NCBI GenBank assembly: GCA_963691815.1
Contig: OY829645.1
Location: 12,898,556-12,962,555, forward strand
Direction: 5' to 3'
DNA: 64,000 bases
From: Echiichthys vipera
Lineage: Eukaryota; Chordata; Actinopteri; Perciformes; Trachinidae
Under the pieces are notes generated by a model, which was not told where the DNA came from, made no database searches, and saw nothing but the letters and a program-made list of their open reading frames with translations. Positions within the stretch are counted from its first letter, which is position 1. Every line of letters begins with the position of its first letter. Of the stretch, positions 1 to 9,484 are shown piece by piece. Made by a program: the position numbers and the translations under genes.

Positions 1-432
1 AAGTAGACGATATCTCAATATGAGCCCAGGGAGGGCAGACATCTGCAACTCCAACGCGGAGCCAATATAGAAGTTTATTAATGTTGCAAGCCCAGAAGTA
101 GTGGCGGAAGTTAGGGAGTGCTAGTCCCCCTTCAGGTTTAGGGAGTTGAAGAATTGTTTTTTTGATATGGGCTGGTTTATTCTCCCAAATAAAGGCGTTG
201 CGTTGGTCCAGATTAGCAAAAAAACAATTTGTTAAGACGAGTTGGGAGATGTTGAAAAAGACACAGAATCTAAATAAGATTAACCAGGCCTGCAAGGGTC
301 AGGGGGAGGCTCGGCCATCTAGACTAGTCTGGCCATCAAGTCTGACTGAATCTAATAGCGGCTGGAAGTTCTTTTGAAAAAGGTCTACGAAGGAGCTGGT
401 GATAAACACCCCTAAATATTTGAACCAACTGA
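1..432 (-). mobile_element. L1/Tx1-like LINE, RT C-terminal fragment
   Basis: On the minus strand this reads as the region after the reverse transcriptase of an L1-type LINE, including the conserved stretch LPKPEGGLALPNFRHYFWA (rc of about 70-150). The DNA is closely similar to 37.2-37.5 kb, where a longer minus-strand copy of the same family lies (shared text around ttgatatgggctggttta). The element runs off the left edge of the window and is cut at about 432, next to an A-rich stretch. The frame is broken, so this is a dead fragment. L1 type is supported by the protein match; the exact clade (L1 or Tx1) is inferred. Confidence 0.75.
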
Positions 433-684
433 GAAAAAAAAATCTTTTTATTTAAGTTTTCTCAGTTTTTCCAACATTAAAAACACACCAACAGGAGAAC
501 AGGAGAAACAAAAAAACAGACAAATAAAAACAAAAATGGACAGACTCTTAAAGAAACATCACCTGGATGCACTAGGACGCATCATCGGTGTTGTTGTTGC
601 CTGTTGCCAGGTCCTTGGTCCCGGCCTTGACAAAGGGGACTGTCTTAGGAGCTCGATGGTGTCTACTGGTGCTGATAGCTGAGG

Positions 685-1548
685 CTATACTCTCAGCCAC
701 TGCCTTGAGCACCTGGTCATGGCGCCAACGATAGCGACCGTCAGCCAGGGCTTTTGGCAGCAGCTAAGGAGATGTTCTAGGGAGCCTCTTCTGGAGCAAA
801 GGGGACAAGAAGGTGTCTCACTCTTCCCCCATGTATGAAGGTTTGCTGGGCTTGGGAGGGCATCATAGACTGCCTGCACCATGAACCGGATGTGATGGAA
901 GTCTGCCTGCATGATGTTCAACCAGGTGATTTTGCGCTGCAACATGCTCTCCCACCTTGTCCACGCTCCCTGCTGCTGGAGTCCCACTGCCCTGCTCACT
1001 CTCTCTTCTTCCAGGCCAGCTTGAACCTCTTCATGGCATAGTTGGTGTCTCTCCTTGTCCTCGGCCTTGCTAACCTGGGTCTTTGGAAAGTAGCCCAAGC
1101 CTGCTCTTCCTGTTGCCAAGGCCCCCACCAGGGCCTTCTGCCTTAGGCGTAACTCTGCCACCTCCACTGCCTTCTCTGCCTTCCATTTCCTTCCTGTCCT
1201 CACTTCAATCCCAGCTGGTGACAGCTTGTGGGGCCTGGAGTCCCTGTATTGTAGGGCTTCTCTTGTGTGTGCCACCTTGAACTCCTCAGCATGTCCGCTG
1301 AATGGCAGCTGCAGGGTGTTACTTGTCCCATACAAAGCAACGCTGGTGAGACTACGGGGGAGGCCCTGCCGCTTCCGAAGAAAGCCACTGATCTTCCTTT
1401 CGAGGGTTTCCACTGTTGTCATTGGGACGGAGTAGACAAGGAGAGGCCACAAGACTCGGGGCAGGATGGAGTGCCGGCAGATCCAGGCTTTAAATCTACC
1501 AGGCAAGCCCGACTTGTCCACCTTGGTGAGCCAAGCTCCAAGCTCCAA
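685..1548 (-). pseudogene. LINE post-RT region with CCHC knuckle
   Basis: An open 287-codon stretch that forms the C-terminal half of the LINE above; the methionine at its start is only the first ATG after the frameshift and not a real start. It contains basic and glutamine-rich helices and, near residues 248-264, the pattern C-x2-C-x7-H-x3-C, a zinc knuckle typical of the end of several LINE polyproteins. The true frame continues past 685 with a frameshift and ends near 572. Expected role in an active element is nucleic-acid binding during target-primed reverse transcription. No function is expected from this copy. Confidence 0.6.
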
Positions 1549-1603
1549 GCTCTTCGCTCGACTTCTGTATGGCAGCAGTGTCTTTCAGGGTGGAATCGAA
1601 GAG

Positions 1604-1966
1604 CTAACCCAAGCTCTTGACTGGCTGTTCAGTAATGGATGGGATTGCTATTCCTGAGATGGAAAAACGGAATTTGTCAATCACCTTCCCCTTCTTCAAC
1701 ACCACGGACCTTGACTTGGAGGGCTTGAAACTCATCCTTGCCCATGTGATGAGTCTCTCCAGACCTTGCAAGATCCACCTGTTCCCTGGGACTAATGTTG
1801 TTGTGATGGTGAGATCATCCATGTTTGCTCTTATAGGGGGCTGTCGAACACCTGACTTGGACAGGGGCCCCCTACATTCCACTTCAGCAGCCTTGACCAC
1901 CATGTTCATCGCTAGGGCGAAGAGGATGACAGAGATGGTACACCCTGTTATTATCCTTTTCCCCAC
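1604..1966 (-). pseudogene. LINE reverse transcriptase palm fragment
   Basis: A 120-codon fragment of an RT palm. It shows GCTISVILFALAMN (the block before the catalytic box), then PIRANMDDLTITTT at 1814-1825, where the usual aromatic residue of Y-M-D-D is asparagine while both aspartates remain, then WARMSFKPSKSRSVVLKKGK, the block after the catalytic box. A TAG stop separates it from the next conserved stretch, which is readable as LFDSTLKDTAAIQKS in the same frame. Upstream fingers are absent, so it cannot be active. Confidence 0.65.
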
Positions 1967-2071
1967 GAGATGCCAATCTGATGTTACTGACCCAGAAGTG
2001 ACTCCGAGCCGGAAGTTGTTATAATAATCCAGGATCAGGTCCTTGATATTACTGGAAACATGGTGACGGTG

Positions 2072-2500
2072 TAGAGCAGGGGTATTCAGCTAAAACACAG
2101 AGAGGTCCAGTCAGAGAAAATGTATTCAAGTAAAGTTCCGTAACATCATGTCCAACTTGCGTTAGTGTGTTATATGTTGAGGAAGTCGTATCAGCGTCTG
2201 CATGTAAATAACAGATAAATAAATATATTATAAAACATTAACATTTTGACAATATTTGTCACTTAGTATTGAAGTGCACAGATACACAACCCCTCTCAGG
2301 AAGTGCTGCATTTTTTTTAAAAGAGAAAATAAATACAATAGCTCTGGAAAAATTTAGCTTCTACCAACAAAATTCTTAACTTGAGAGAAATCAAATTTTT
2401 CTTTAACTGTCTCACATTTTGACTAACAATCTCAACCACTTTTACAATAACAATCTTTACAAATCCTTACAATTGAACACTTTCAGTTTCTCTGTCTTTC
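2072..2500. mobile_element. hAT-like non-coding fragment
   Basis: Starts with caggggtattcagctaaa and continues AT-rich for about 430 bp, including a block around cacagatacacaacccctctc. I recall this arrangement from a common teleost hAT-type repeat whose ends begin CAGGGGT. No transposase coding is visible and no matching right terminal repeat was found; the Rex1 fragment follows directly. Classification is from memory only. Confidence 0.4.
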
Positions 2501-2576
2501 CCTCTTATATTCCACTTCACTTCTTTCTGTTGCTCAGTGAGAGAATTGAGCTGTAGCTTTTCTTGCCAGAAAAGCA

Positions 2577-3500
2577 CCACTGCAGTTCGCCTACCAGCCT
2601 CGCCTGGGAGTCGAGGACTGCATCACCTACCTGCTGAACAGAGTCTACAGTCATCTGGACAAGCTTGCGAGACACTGTGAGAGTCATGTTCTGTGACTTC
2701 TCCAGTGCATTCAACACCATTGGTCCGGCTCTACTGGGTGAGAAGATGGCAGGTGGAGACCCCCATCATGTCCTGGATGTGGATTACCTGATGGGCAGAC
2801 CACAGTATGTACGCCTACAGAACTGTGTGTCTGACAGGCTGGTCAGCAACACTGGGGCCCCACAGGGGACTGTCCTCTCTCCCTTTCTTTTCACCCTCTT
2901 CACCTCAGACTTCAACTTTTGTCCTGCCACCTTCAGAAGTTTTCTGATGACTCTGCAATAGTTGGCTGCATTGGAAAGGGGGATGGAAGTGAATACAGGA
3001 CTGTTGTGGCCAACTTTGTCACTTGGAGTGAGCTGAATCATCTGCAGCTCAACGTGACAAAACAAAGGAGGGTTTGAACACTTAGGATCCCTGTCTCCAT
3101 CCAGGGGGTCTCTGTGGACACTGTAGAGGAGTATAAGTACCTGGGAGTGTACTTAAACAATAAGTTGAAATGGACTAGAAACGCAGAGGCTGTCTACAAA
3201 AAAGGCCAAAGTTGTCTCTTCTACCTGAGGAGGCTGATGTCCTTTAAATTCTGCTGGACGATGCTCAGGATGTTTTATGAGTCTGTTGTGGCCAGTGCGA
3301 TTTTCTTAACTGTCACATGCTGGGGCAGTGGGCTGAAGGTCGCAGACACCAACAGACTAAACAAACTGATCAGGGGGGCCGGTGACGTTGTGAGGGAGGA
3401 GCTGGACACCCTGACAACCGTGGCAGAGAGGAGGATGCTGTCCAGGCTCCGGTTATCTTGGACGATGTCCCACACCCTCTCTACTACAGTGACGTGCAGT
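2577..3500 (+). mobile_element. Rex1: Rex1-type LINE, internal RT fragment
   Basis: Plus-strand RT core of a Rex1 (jockey/CR1 supergroup) LINE. It begins near PLQFAYQPRLGVED (about 2580-2620), then VMFCDFSSAFNTI (RT domain with the first catalytic Asp), GAPQGTVLSPFLFTL, FSDD at 2940-2951 (catalytic pair), NHLQLNVTK, and VEEYKYLGVYLNNKL. The segment at 2698 is almost the same as the conserved Rex1 stretch widely used to detect the family in fish. The reading frame shifts near 2930 and stops near 3075. Endonuclease and 3' UTR are missing; similarity ends near DNVSHPL-type sequence at about 3480. It is closely related to the longer Rex1 copy at 50-54 kb. Confidence 0.8.
2665..2961 (+). pseudogene. 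Rex1 reverse transcriptase, palm part
   Basis: 98-codon fragment with DFSSAFNTIGPALL, YLMGRPQYVRLQNC and the primer-grip-like GAPQGTVLSPFLF. It leaves the correct frame just before the catalytic FSDD box, which is readable in the neighbouring frame at 2940-2951. The ATG at its start is internal to the original ORF. Dead remnant. Confidence 0.7.
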
Positions 3501-3557
3501 GAGGGTTTGGGTTGGGGAGGCACTGACTCACAAGTCAGATTTACAAACATACATTAG
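3114..3557 (+). pseudogene. Rex1 reverse transcriptase, thumb and C-terminal part
   Basis: Starts at EYKYLGVYLNNKLKWT and continues through YLRRLMSFKFCWTMLRMFYESVV and the WGSGLKVAD block characteristic of the Rex1 C-terminal region. Conserved similarity ends near residue 122; the last 25 codons read into unrelated flank. It is separated from the palm fragment by a stop and a frameshift. Confidence 0.7.
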
Positions 3558-3945
3558 GATGCCAATAGGATAGGAATAGGCTGAAAACTATTTTAAAACA
3601 CCAGTGCCACTGTATATTGCAGTATATCTTACCTTTACTTGTAAATGAAGTCCAGCTTTGAAAAATGTCTTAGTTTAGAAATCAAATCCTCCATTTTCAG
3701 GGCAAGAATGACAGTGTGTCGCTATGCTCTACAGCGTCGCACAGCACACTTCTTGTGTTGACTTTTTGCACAGGGGTTAGAGTTCACCGTGACCTGGCTG
3801 TGGGCTGGCTATCAGACTGCTCACTATCACCACCTTCCTTGAGGCAGAGGTACTGCCTGCCTCAAGGCAAGCATTTTCCCTGTGGATTTATGTCATATCA
3901 ATAAGATGTAAATATTACACACATACGTAAAATACATTACCTTGC
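3501..3945. other. No gene seen
   Basis: Short open frames only. A possible acceptor (tttttgcacag) sits at about 3773, but I could not assign the following sequence to any domain. Confidence 0.4.
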
Positions 3946-4012
3946 CCCTCCTGCCAGGCCCCGAATCCCCGGAAGAGGAAGACCTGCCTAAATTGCACCT
4001 GTCCTCTTTAGC
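3946..4012 (+). pseudogene. Zinc-ribbon-like coding block, unassigned
   Basis: In one plus frame this reads CPSCQAPNPRKRKTCLNC, a C-x2-C-x11-C-x2-C pattern like a small zinc ribbon, and then reaches a stop after CTCPL. I recall fish proteins of unknown function, often found near transposons, that begin with such a ribbon and continue with a segment like the one at 4487-4720. No clear splice acceptor precedes it. It may be a decayed exon of a transposon-associated gene; the link between the two blocks is inference. Confidence 0.35.
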
Positions 4013-4486
4013 AGGAAGGGCAAGACCTAAACAGTTGGGCATCGGCTGTGAGGAAAAAAAAAAATATACACCGAACCCAGACATATGTGAGTTTTAATCC
4101 CTTCAGTGTAACAAGTCGTTTGGCCTCTTACATGTTAACATAATGATATTTTTTTTTATAAATTAGTCCTGCTTTTAGTGAATGTGAAACTAGTAGGGCT
4201 GTGACAAATTATGATTTTTTTCATCACTGTAGTCGATGGTGAAATTTGCTTACATCTTTGCAGTAAGATGCCTGATGTCCTAGCCTATATCTTTTATTCT
4301 GTATAACTTGCAAGCTATGTAGGCCCATATTGTTTAGTTTATTTTCCAAACACCTGTTCCAAAAATATGTTCCAATAATACAAATTGCTAATGGTATGCC
4401 AATGGTAGTGGAAACAAAACTCCTGTCACTTATTTGTCAAGTCACTGTATAATTCCATATACTTTTTCTTCTCCCTATATCTTGTA

Positions 4487-4720
4487 GGTTTCTAAACTAA
4501 ATGCCCTCGGCTACTGCCCACTACTTGTTGTAGGACACCGTGGATGGAAGGGGGACATGACGGCTGATGTGATTCACCACATCTCTGCAGATGGATTTTT
4601 TTTTAAATGGGGAAGCTGTATGAGCACCTCCTGAGAAGTAAGATCATCCTAGTTCATAATGAGCTCAAATGTCTGTCCACAAGCCTCACATGTTGTTTTG
4701 ATTTCAAAAACCCTCAAATA
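4487..4720 (+). pseudogene. Decayed exon of an unassigned, possibly transposon-linked gene
   Basis: After a plausible acceptor (cccctatatcttgtag-like, near 4487) the frame reads KLNALGYCPLLVVGHRGWKG, then DMTADVIHHISADG. It is broken by a run of T at about 4593-4602, after which the shifted frame reads GKLYEHLLRSKIILVHNE and on through CLSTSLTC. The length, composition and continuity across the frameshift argue for real former coding sequence. I recall the pattern as a fish family of unknown function with a preceding zinc ribbon. Product and function are not known. Confidence 0.4.
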
Positions 4721-4754
4721 CCCTCTCAAAAACCTTAAAGTCTTCAAACTAATT

Positions 4755-5030
4755 AGGGCCAGAGCACGAAAGTGCCAGGGGCCTAAACGGTCCGTTGTGT
4801 TTTGAAGAAATTATAATTAATTTTAATATAATTATTATTTTTGTACTGTGCCATCGCATTTTTGAGGGGCTTACAATGTATGTAGGCTCACCGAAATTGG
4901 TCAGAAGTGGCAAAAACTGCAAAGTGCAAAAGTCATTGGGGTCAGGTGTGGCCAGCGAGCTCCATAGTGCCCCCAGACAGATGCCATGGTTGGGAAAAAG
5001 TTCACAAAATTTGATCAGATGAACATAATC
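4755..5030. repeat. Candidate interspersed repeat
   Basis: Begins ttagggccagagcacgaaag, followed by an AT-rich ATT block and a segment about 'caccgaaattggtcagaagt'. This layout resembles a fish repeat that starts with 'gggtccgagcac…gaa' and an ATT run. No terminal repeats or coding sequence were confirmed. Confidence 0.35.
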
Positions 5031-6022
5031 ATATTCTTCATGCCCTCACTCAAACAAATGCACAAACAAAACAAACTGAATATTGTCAAGATATTTTGAA
5101 ATGTTTTAGTACAATAATAGTGTGTCCCGTATCACATATATATGGCATTTACATTAAGCCAGTTTTGTTCACAGCTTGTCCTTTTTAAAATTATTGTTAA
5201 ATATGTATCTTCTCTCATCGCAACATCTTCAATATTATCAAAATATATCGCAAGGAAAGTATTTGCGATTTCCTATCCCAAAATATTTTTTTAGAAAATA
5301 TGCATAGTTAATATGTGTGTGCATTTTAAACCATTTAACTCGTTGTCAACTACCATAATTGAAAATCAAAGCGTTAGAGCTACTGCTTTAGAACTCTGAA
5401 TGCTGAGGTTTCTAATTTGTTATATATTTTTTTACTTTCTTTCTTTAGAATGCAGAAAACACAGGACCTAGAAGGTATTCGTTTTCGAAGAGCTTCTTGA
5501 GCAAAGAGTTTTAATTGTAAGTATGTTCTCCTTTCTTTCTCTTGGTTTTCTAGTAAAATACAATGAAAAAACATTTAAGGTTTACAATCAATTTATTGTT
5601 CATTCTTCAACACACTGTTATATAAGGATTACAAAACACAAATTGTAGTCCTTTGATGTTTCAAAAGACAAAAAATAATGGTGTAGTGAAGGGCCGTCCC
5701 AGACTAAGAATTTACCTAGTCAAATCTGATTTGACATGTCTTTCCTATAGTCAACTTACTGTCAAATCATGACAATTTGTAATCGCACAATCAAGGCCCC
5801 AACATATGATCAGCAACTGGCTGTTCAATTGTTTTCATATGGATAGGGTGGCCTGTGGCTCCAGTTGTGTTGGACTGGAAAAAAAAGCTTATACTGGTCT
5901 ACAGCGGGTATCCTCCCATTTTAAATACATATTTTTGGCTGTGTACAATTGATGCTTTTTCATGCAGTGACATAGTTGACGCAACCCAAGCAGCATTCAC
6001 ATTATTTGAAATTATCTGAGCC
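5031..6022. other. AT-rich, no gene seen
   Basis: Stop-rich in all frames with short AT-rich stretches. I see no domain, splice-framed exon or clear repeat structure. Confidence 0.5.
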
Positions 6023-6420
6023 TCAGCTTGATTGCTCATCACCCCTCAGTTTTGTCTGACTGTTTTTGAATATTTGCATCCAACCCAATCTGCAGTAAAC
6101 ACTCCACCTCCTTATCAGACCACCACGAACCATTTGGCGGCATCTTTTTAAATGTCTGTGAGGGGTAACTGTTGTATATAAATAGACATCAGAACAGCTG
6201 TCAATGCTCGCACTCATACACATGCGCATGCTCGTATTCGTACATGTGCATCTGTGATTTACAAAAGCCCACCTCTCTCAACCGGGCCTTAGCCAACAAG
6301 CATGCCGTGCCTAGGCGCTGTACAGTTGAACTCACACTAGTCAAATGAACTAGACTTTAGCTGTGAAGCATGCTTAGGCACGGTACAAATGGACAGTGTG
6401 CCATAAGAAGTTAGATGTTA
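6023..6420 (-). mobile_element. PIF/Harbinger-like remnant with Myb/SANT-like coding
   Basis: The minus strand at about 6050-6150 reads NGSWWSDKEVECLLQIGLD followed by ANIQKQSDKT, close to WSDENIQKQS in both arms of the palindrome at 28-29 kb. Downstream sequence (tcgtacatgtgca, then aaagcccacctctctcaacc, then actagactttagctg) follows the same order as the right arm and spacer of that palindrome. It is therefore a diverged relative, here as a single non-palindromic copy. Myb/SANT-like proteins accompany Harbinger transposases; that assignment is inference from the tryptophan-rich helix motif. Confidence 0.5.
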
Positions 6421-6707
6421 GATTTCATATTTTTCTATCACAACTGCTTAAGTTGCATCCATGACATTGAGCAATAGGAAAACAGCTGGGAGCGCTCTGC
6501 CAGAAGAGATGAGACCGAGCACATACTGTATATAAACATTGAAAAACTAACCAGTGCTGCTTGCATGTTACTTTAGAAATTATGGTCCTCAAGAGGACAA
6601 TTTTTTTCACATCACAGTACAGTAATGGACACCACACATCATGCAGATAATGACGGGACAAACACAACAAGATAACACGCAGACAGACGACATAGATACA
6701 AAAAGTA

Positions 6708-7667
6708 ATGGTTGAGCATGTCATCAAGAACAGTGATCTTCCTCTCCACTATCATGGCAACGTCCGACTCAGACCCTTCTCAGGGAGAATCCCCTTTCCC
6801 AGTGCAGAGTCAGATTATGACACGTGGCGCAGCAACGTTGAGTTTTTCCTAGCAGACCCTGTCATCTCTGCAACGCATGCAACCAGGAAAATGGTTGAGA
6901 GCCTCTTCCCGCCTCCGTCCACAATTGTGAAGCATCTTTGGCCCAATGCTTCCCCACAGGAATATCTTGCCCTCTTTGACTCTGCTTATGGTATCATTGA
7001 TGATGGCGATGAGCTTTTTGCAAAGTTCTTAAACACGAACCAAGACCCTGGAGAAAAGCCTTCTGGCTATTTGCAGCGCTTGCAGACAATCTTGAGCAAG
7101 GTCATCAAAAGAGGTGGGTTAGCTGCTAGTAATTCTGACTGCCAGCTGCTTAAGCAGTTCTGTAGAGGCTGCTGGAATAATCTACTTAATAACCCTCCTC
7201 CCTTCTCAGGGTTACTCCTTTCAGTGCGCTCTGAGGAGGACAGACAAGCTGCTAAGTCCAGCAGGATGAAGCAGCACTTTGGGTCTAACAGAACAAAAGT
7301 ACAGACAAACACACTCGCAGTGGAGGACTACGCCACTGATGACGATGAAGCAACGGCTATCCCCTCTGACTCACGGAAGCTTGAAAAACAAATGGCGAAG
7401 CTACAAGCCCAACTAGCTTCTTTAAAAGCATCCTTCCGCTCAAGCCAAGTGTCTTTAAAGCCAGGAAAGAAACAGAAGGCTAAGCCCAAAGCCCCTGCTG
7501 AAGGAAATCCATCGTTTTCTCCAGCATCAAAACTTACCAACAGGAAGCCCCGCCCATGGTACTGCCTCAGGTGTGGTGAGGACAGCCATATCGCACCTTC
7601 CTGCAACAATGAAGCAAACCCTGCATTAGTTGAAAAGAAACACAGAGAGCTAAAGCAAAAACAATAA
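6708..7667 (+). CDS. gag: Gag polyprotein of gypsy element
   Basis: Intact 319-codon frame from ATG 6708. The N-terminal half carries the capsid-like region: LRPFSGRIPFPSAESDYDTW, then DGDELFAKFLNTNQDPGEKP and GYLQRLQTILSKVIKRGG, LLKQFCRGCW and RSEEDRQAAKSSRMKQHFG. This is the architecture of PNMA/ZCCHC12-like gags, which derive from Ty3/gypsy elements. A coiled-coil-like stretch (about residues 226-245) precedes a lysine-rich region and a single zinc knuckle CLRCGEDSHIAPSC (7563-7604, C-x2-C-x4-H-x4-C) for RNA binding. Compared with relatives, a few residues seem lost around NNLLNNPPPFSG. It is the only long undamaged frame of the element, so either age or selection should be tested before calling it simply dead. 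Confidence 0.8.
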   Translation: MVEHVIKNSDLPLHYHGNVRLRPFSGRIPFPSAESDYDTWRSNVEFFLADPVISATHATRKMVESLFPPPSTIVKHLWPNASPQEYLALFDSAYGIIDDGDELFAKFLNTNQDPGEKPSGYLQRLQTILSKVIKRGGLAASNSDCQLLKQFCRGCWNNLLNNPPPFSGLLLSVRSEEDRQAAKSSRMKQHFGSNRTKVQTNTLAVEDYATDDDEATAIPSDSRKLEKQMAKLQAQLASLKASFRSSQVSLKPGKKQKAKPKAPAEGNPSFSPASKLTNRKPRPWYCLRCGEDSHIAPSCNNEANPALVEKKHRELKQKQ

Positions 7668-7676
7668 GCCTGGGAA

Positions 7677-7945
7677 CAGAGTTTAAACTGAATGCAGTTC
7701 CTGCTGAGGGACAACCAGGAACTGGAACTGAGAATGACAGTCCCACCCCAAAACCTAGGACACAAACATTCATTCGCTCACACAAAGTAGGCCCCCAAGC
7801 TAAGCTCCCCCGTGGTCCTGTAGGACAGAAATGTGTAGCAGATGTCAGTGTGTCAGGAGTTAACACTAGGTGTCTCCTAGATTCAGGGTCCCAGGTGACC
7901 ACAGTGACTGCTTCTTTTTCTAAAACTCACCCCATCCAGCCCTTC
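7677..7945 (+). pseudogene. Retropepsin-like aspartic protease domain
   Basis: After the gag stop, a plus frame reads TFIRSHKVGPQAKLPRGPVG, then QKCVADVSVSGVNTRCLLDS and GSQVTTVTASFSK. The D-S-G triad at 7880-7888 in the hydrophobic context CLLDSGSQVT is the retropepsin active site. The frame is lost in the following region, so flap and C-terminal strands cannot be traced. In an active element this domain matures gag and pol. Confidence 0.65.
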
Positions 7946-7974
7946 CAATGTTGAGGGTGCTAATGGTCAAAATG

Positions 7975-8545
7975 GCGTTTATGTTAGAGTTTTTATCCAA
8001 TCATTATTCAGCTATCATGTGTTGCCAGGGTCCCAAACCTGCCCTTACTGTTTGGTGAACAGACTTGTTAAAGCTCATCGTTATAGTGTTGGTGGACTTA
8101 ATACAACTTTGTATTATACCTTAAAAGCCTTTTATTTCTTTCTGAAATGATGCCTTTGTGTGATATATAATGGCGCGTGAGCCCGTGGTGGAATACATGG
8201 AGCAAATGAACGCCACAGTACAGCTTATAGTTGAGTTATTTTTGTATTTTAGTTGGGGACTTTTGCAGCTTTCTTTATTTTGCTGAGTTAATATTATTGT
8301 TAAAAAATATATTAACGAATGTTTCTGTGACGCTGCTTCGGCTGCGACTTGATTGATTGAATTGATTTGACAGTGCGCTCTGCGCTGTTTTGTGAAGAAA
8401 CGTGTTAAGGCTCATACTGTTGGTGTAGTGAATAAAACTCAGTAGAGTAATATAACACTGTTGTACTTGACTATATGTTAAGGTGATGCAAAGCCCAGTT
8501 GTACTGTGTTTTGGTCTAAATGCATAATGTGTAGAGCCATGGCAT
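7975..8545. other. Non-coding insert between protease and RT of gypsy
   Basis: Gypsy coding stops after about 7975 (VEGANGQN-like text) and resumes near 8560. The interval is stop-rich. It holds two loosely similar stretches about 330 bp apart (ttaaagctcatcgttatagtg near 8068 and ttaaggctcatactgttggtg near 8404). It may be an insertion, but no target duplication was found. Confidence 0.4.
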
Positions 8546-8552
8546 CATTATT

Positions 8553-8891
8553 ATGGTTTTAAGAGGTGGATTAAGTCTGGTAGGGCATCGCTGCAGGCGC
8601 AGGTCTGAAATGCACGGCCCGCCACTGTTAGAAGGGTATTTGAAGGTTGACACCCCCAGTGACTGTGTTATGGTAGAGTACCCTCAGTCCTCTGCCTTAC
8701 CTGGTGGGGTCTTTGTGGAGTGCTGCCTCATGACCTTGCCCCGCCAACATCCTCACAAGATACTGGTATGGTTGAGAAATGAGAATGAGCACGATGTCAC
8801 ACTTCCCTCAAACTGTGTCATTTCTGAGCTTCACACACCCAAAGAGATCCGTGACTACTTACCTGACTCAAAAAACCCTCAGACCCTGTGA
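8553..8891 (+). pseudogene. Gypsy pol, region between protease and RT
   Basis: 112-codon frame. From residue 23 it reads PLLEGYLKVDTPSDCVMVEY, then GGVFVECCLMTLPRQHPHKI, LVWLRNENEHDVTLPSNCVI and SELHTP. This matches the linker of gypsy pol where a beta-rich segment lies between protease and RT (pattern 'rNEs..dv.lPsn.vi.el'). The first residues are from the preceding non-coding insert. The next domain overlaps this frame's stop by a few bases. Confidence 0.55.
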
Positions 8892-9400
8892 AATACTATG
8901 CTGGTATTCCCAAACCAGCCAATGAACCAGACCAGTCAAGCTTCATCATTGACTTTGGTGATTCGCCCCTTTCAAAAGAGTGGAAGGACAGAGTAACATA
9001 TAGTTTGTATGAGTACTGTGATGTTTTCGCCTGCAGCGAGACTGATTTTGGGCATGCAACCAAAGTAAAACACCACATAAATCTGAAAGACGACAGACCA
9101 ATCAAACAAAGAAATTGACCAATCCACCCAAACGACTACAAAGCTGTGAGAAAGTATTTGTGTACACTGCTAGACGCAGGAGTGATTTGTGAGTCCGAGT
9201 CCCCTTACACTTCCCCAATTGTAGTAGTCCGTAAAAAAAAATGGAGAGGTCTGTCTTTGCATTGATTATCGTAAACTAAATTCACTGATAATCAGAGACG
9301 CATACGCATTGCCCAATCTTGAGGAAGCCTTTTCAGTTCTCGCTGGAAAAATGGAGAGGTCCGAATTCCAGACACCTACGGAAATGATGATGCGTTAGGT
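8888..9400 (+). pseudogene. Gypsy reverse transcriptase, N-terminal part, internally deleted
   Basis: Reads SLYEYCDVFACSETDFGHAT and VKHHINLKDDRPIKQRN, a stop at about 9116, then NDYKAVRKYLCTLLDAGVIC, ESESPYTSPIVVVRKK, and out of frame CIDYRKLNSLIIRDAYALPN and LEEAFSVLAGK. These are RT fingers and the first palm block. The YxDD palm, thumb and RNase H are absent: at about 9349 the text jumps to sequence before the integrase. A 15-base string aaaaatggagaggtc occurs at both 9238 and 9349, close to the break, consistent with template switching. Catalytically dead. Confidence 0.7.
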
Positions 9401-9415
9401 TCTTCTACCATACCT

Positions 9416-9456
9416 ACCTATAGTCCAGAGGAACTTCAGCAACATCAAAGGTCCGA
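9416..9456 (+). repeat. 41-bp exact direct repeat, copy 1
   Basis: Identical over 41 bases to 11204-11244. Encodes YSPEELQQHQRSD just before the gypsy integrase. Confidence 0.9.
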
Positions 9457-9484
9457 CCCGATCATTAAACAGGTTATCCAAGTC

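Larger units (their letters stand above)
545..2035 (-). mobile_element. LINE fragment: RT palm to C-terminal zinc knuckle, clade uncertain
   Basis: Minus-strand pieces give a reverse transcriptase palm (about 1604-1966) followed by a long C-terminal region (about 685-1548) ending in a CCHC-like knuckle CPLCSRRGSLEHLLSCC, and then out of frame GRYRWRHDQVL (about 690-740). This order fits a non-LTR retrotransposon whose family is common in fish predicted proteins. I suspect a restriction-like-endonuclease (R2/NeSL-like) lineage, but no endonuclease domain is visible here. Decay: the YxDD box reads NMDD at 1814-1825, a TAG stop lies near 1601, and a short tandem duplication (agctcca) near 1535-1552 shifts the frame. 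The 5' part of the ORF is missing beyond about 2035. Confidence 0.7.
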
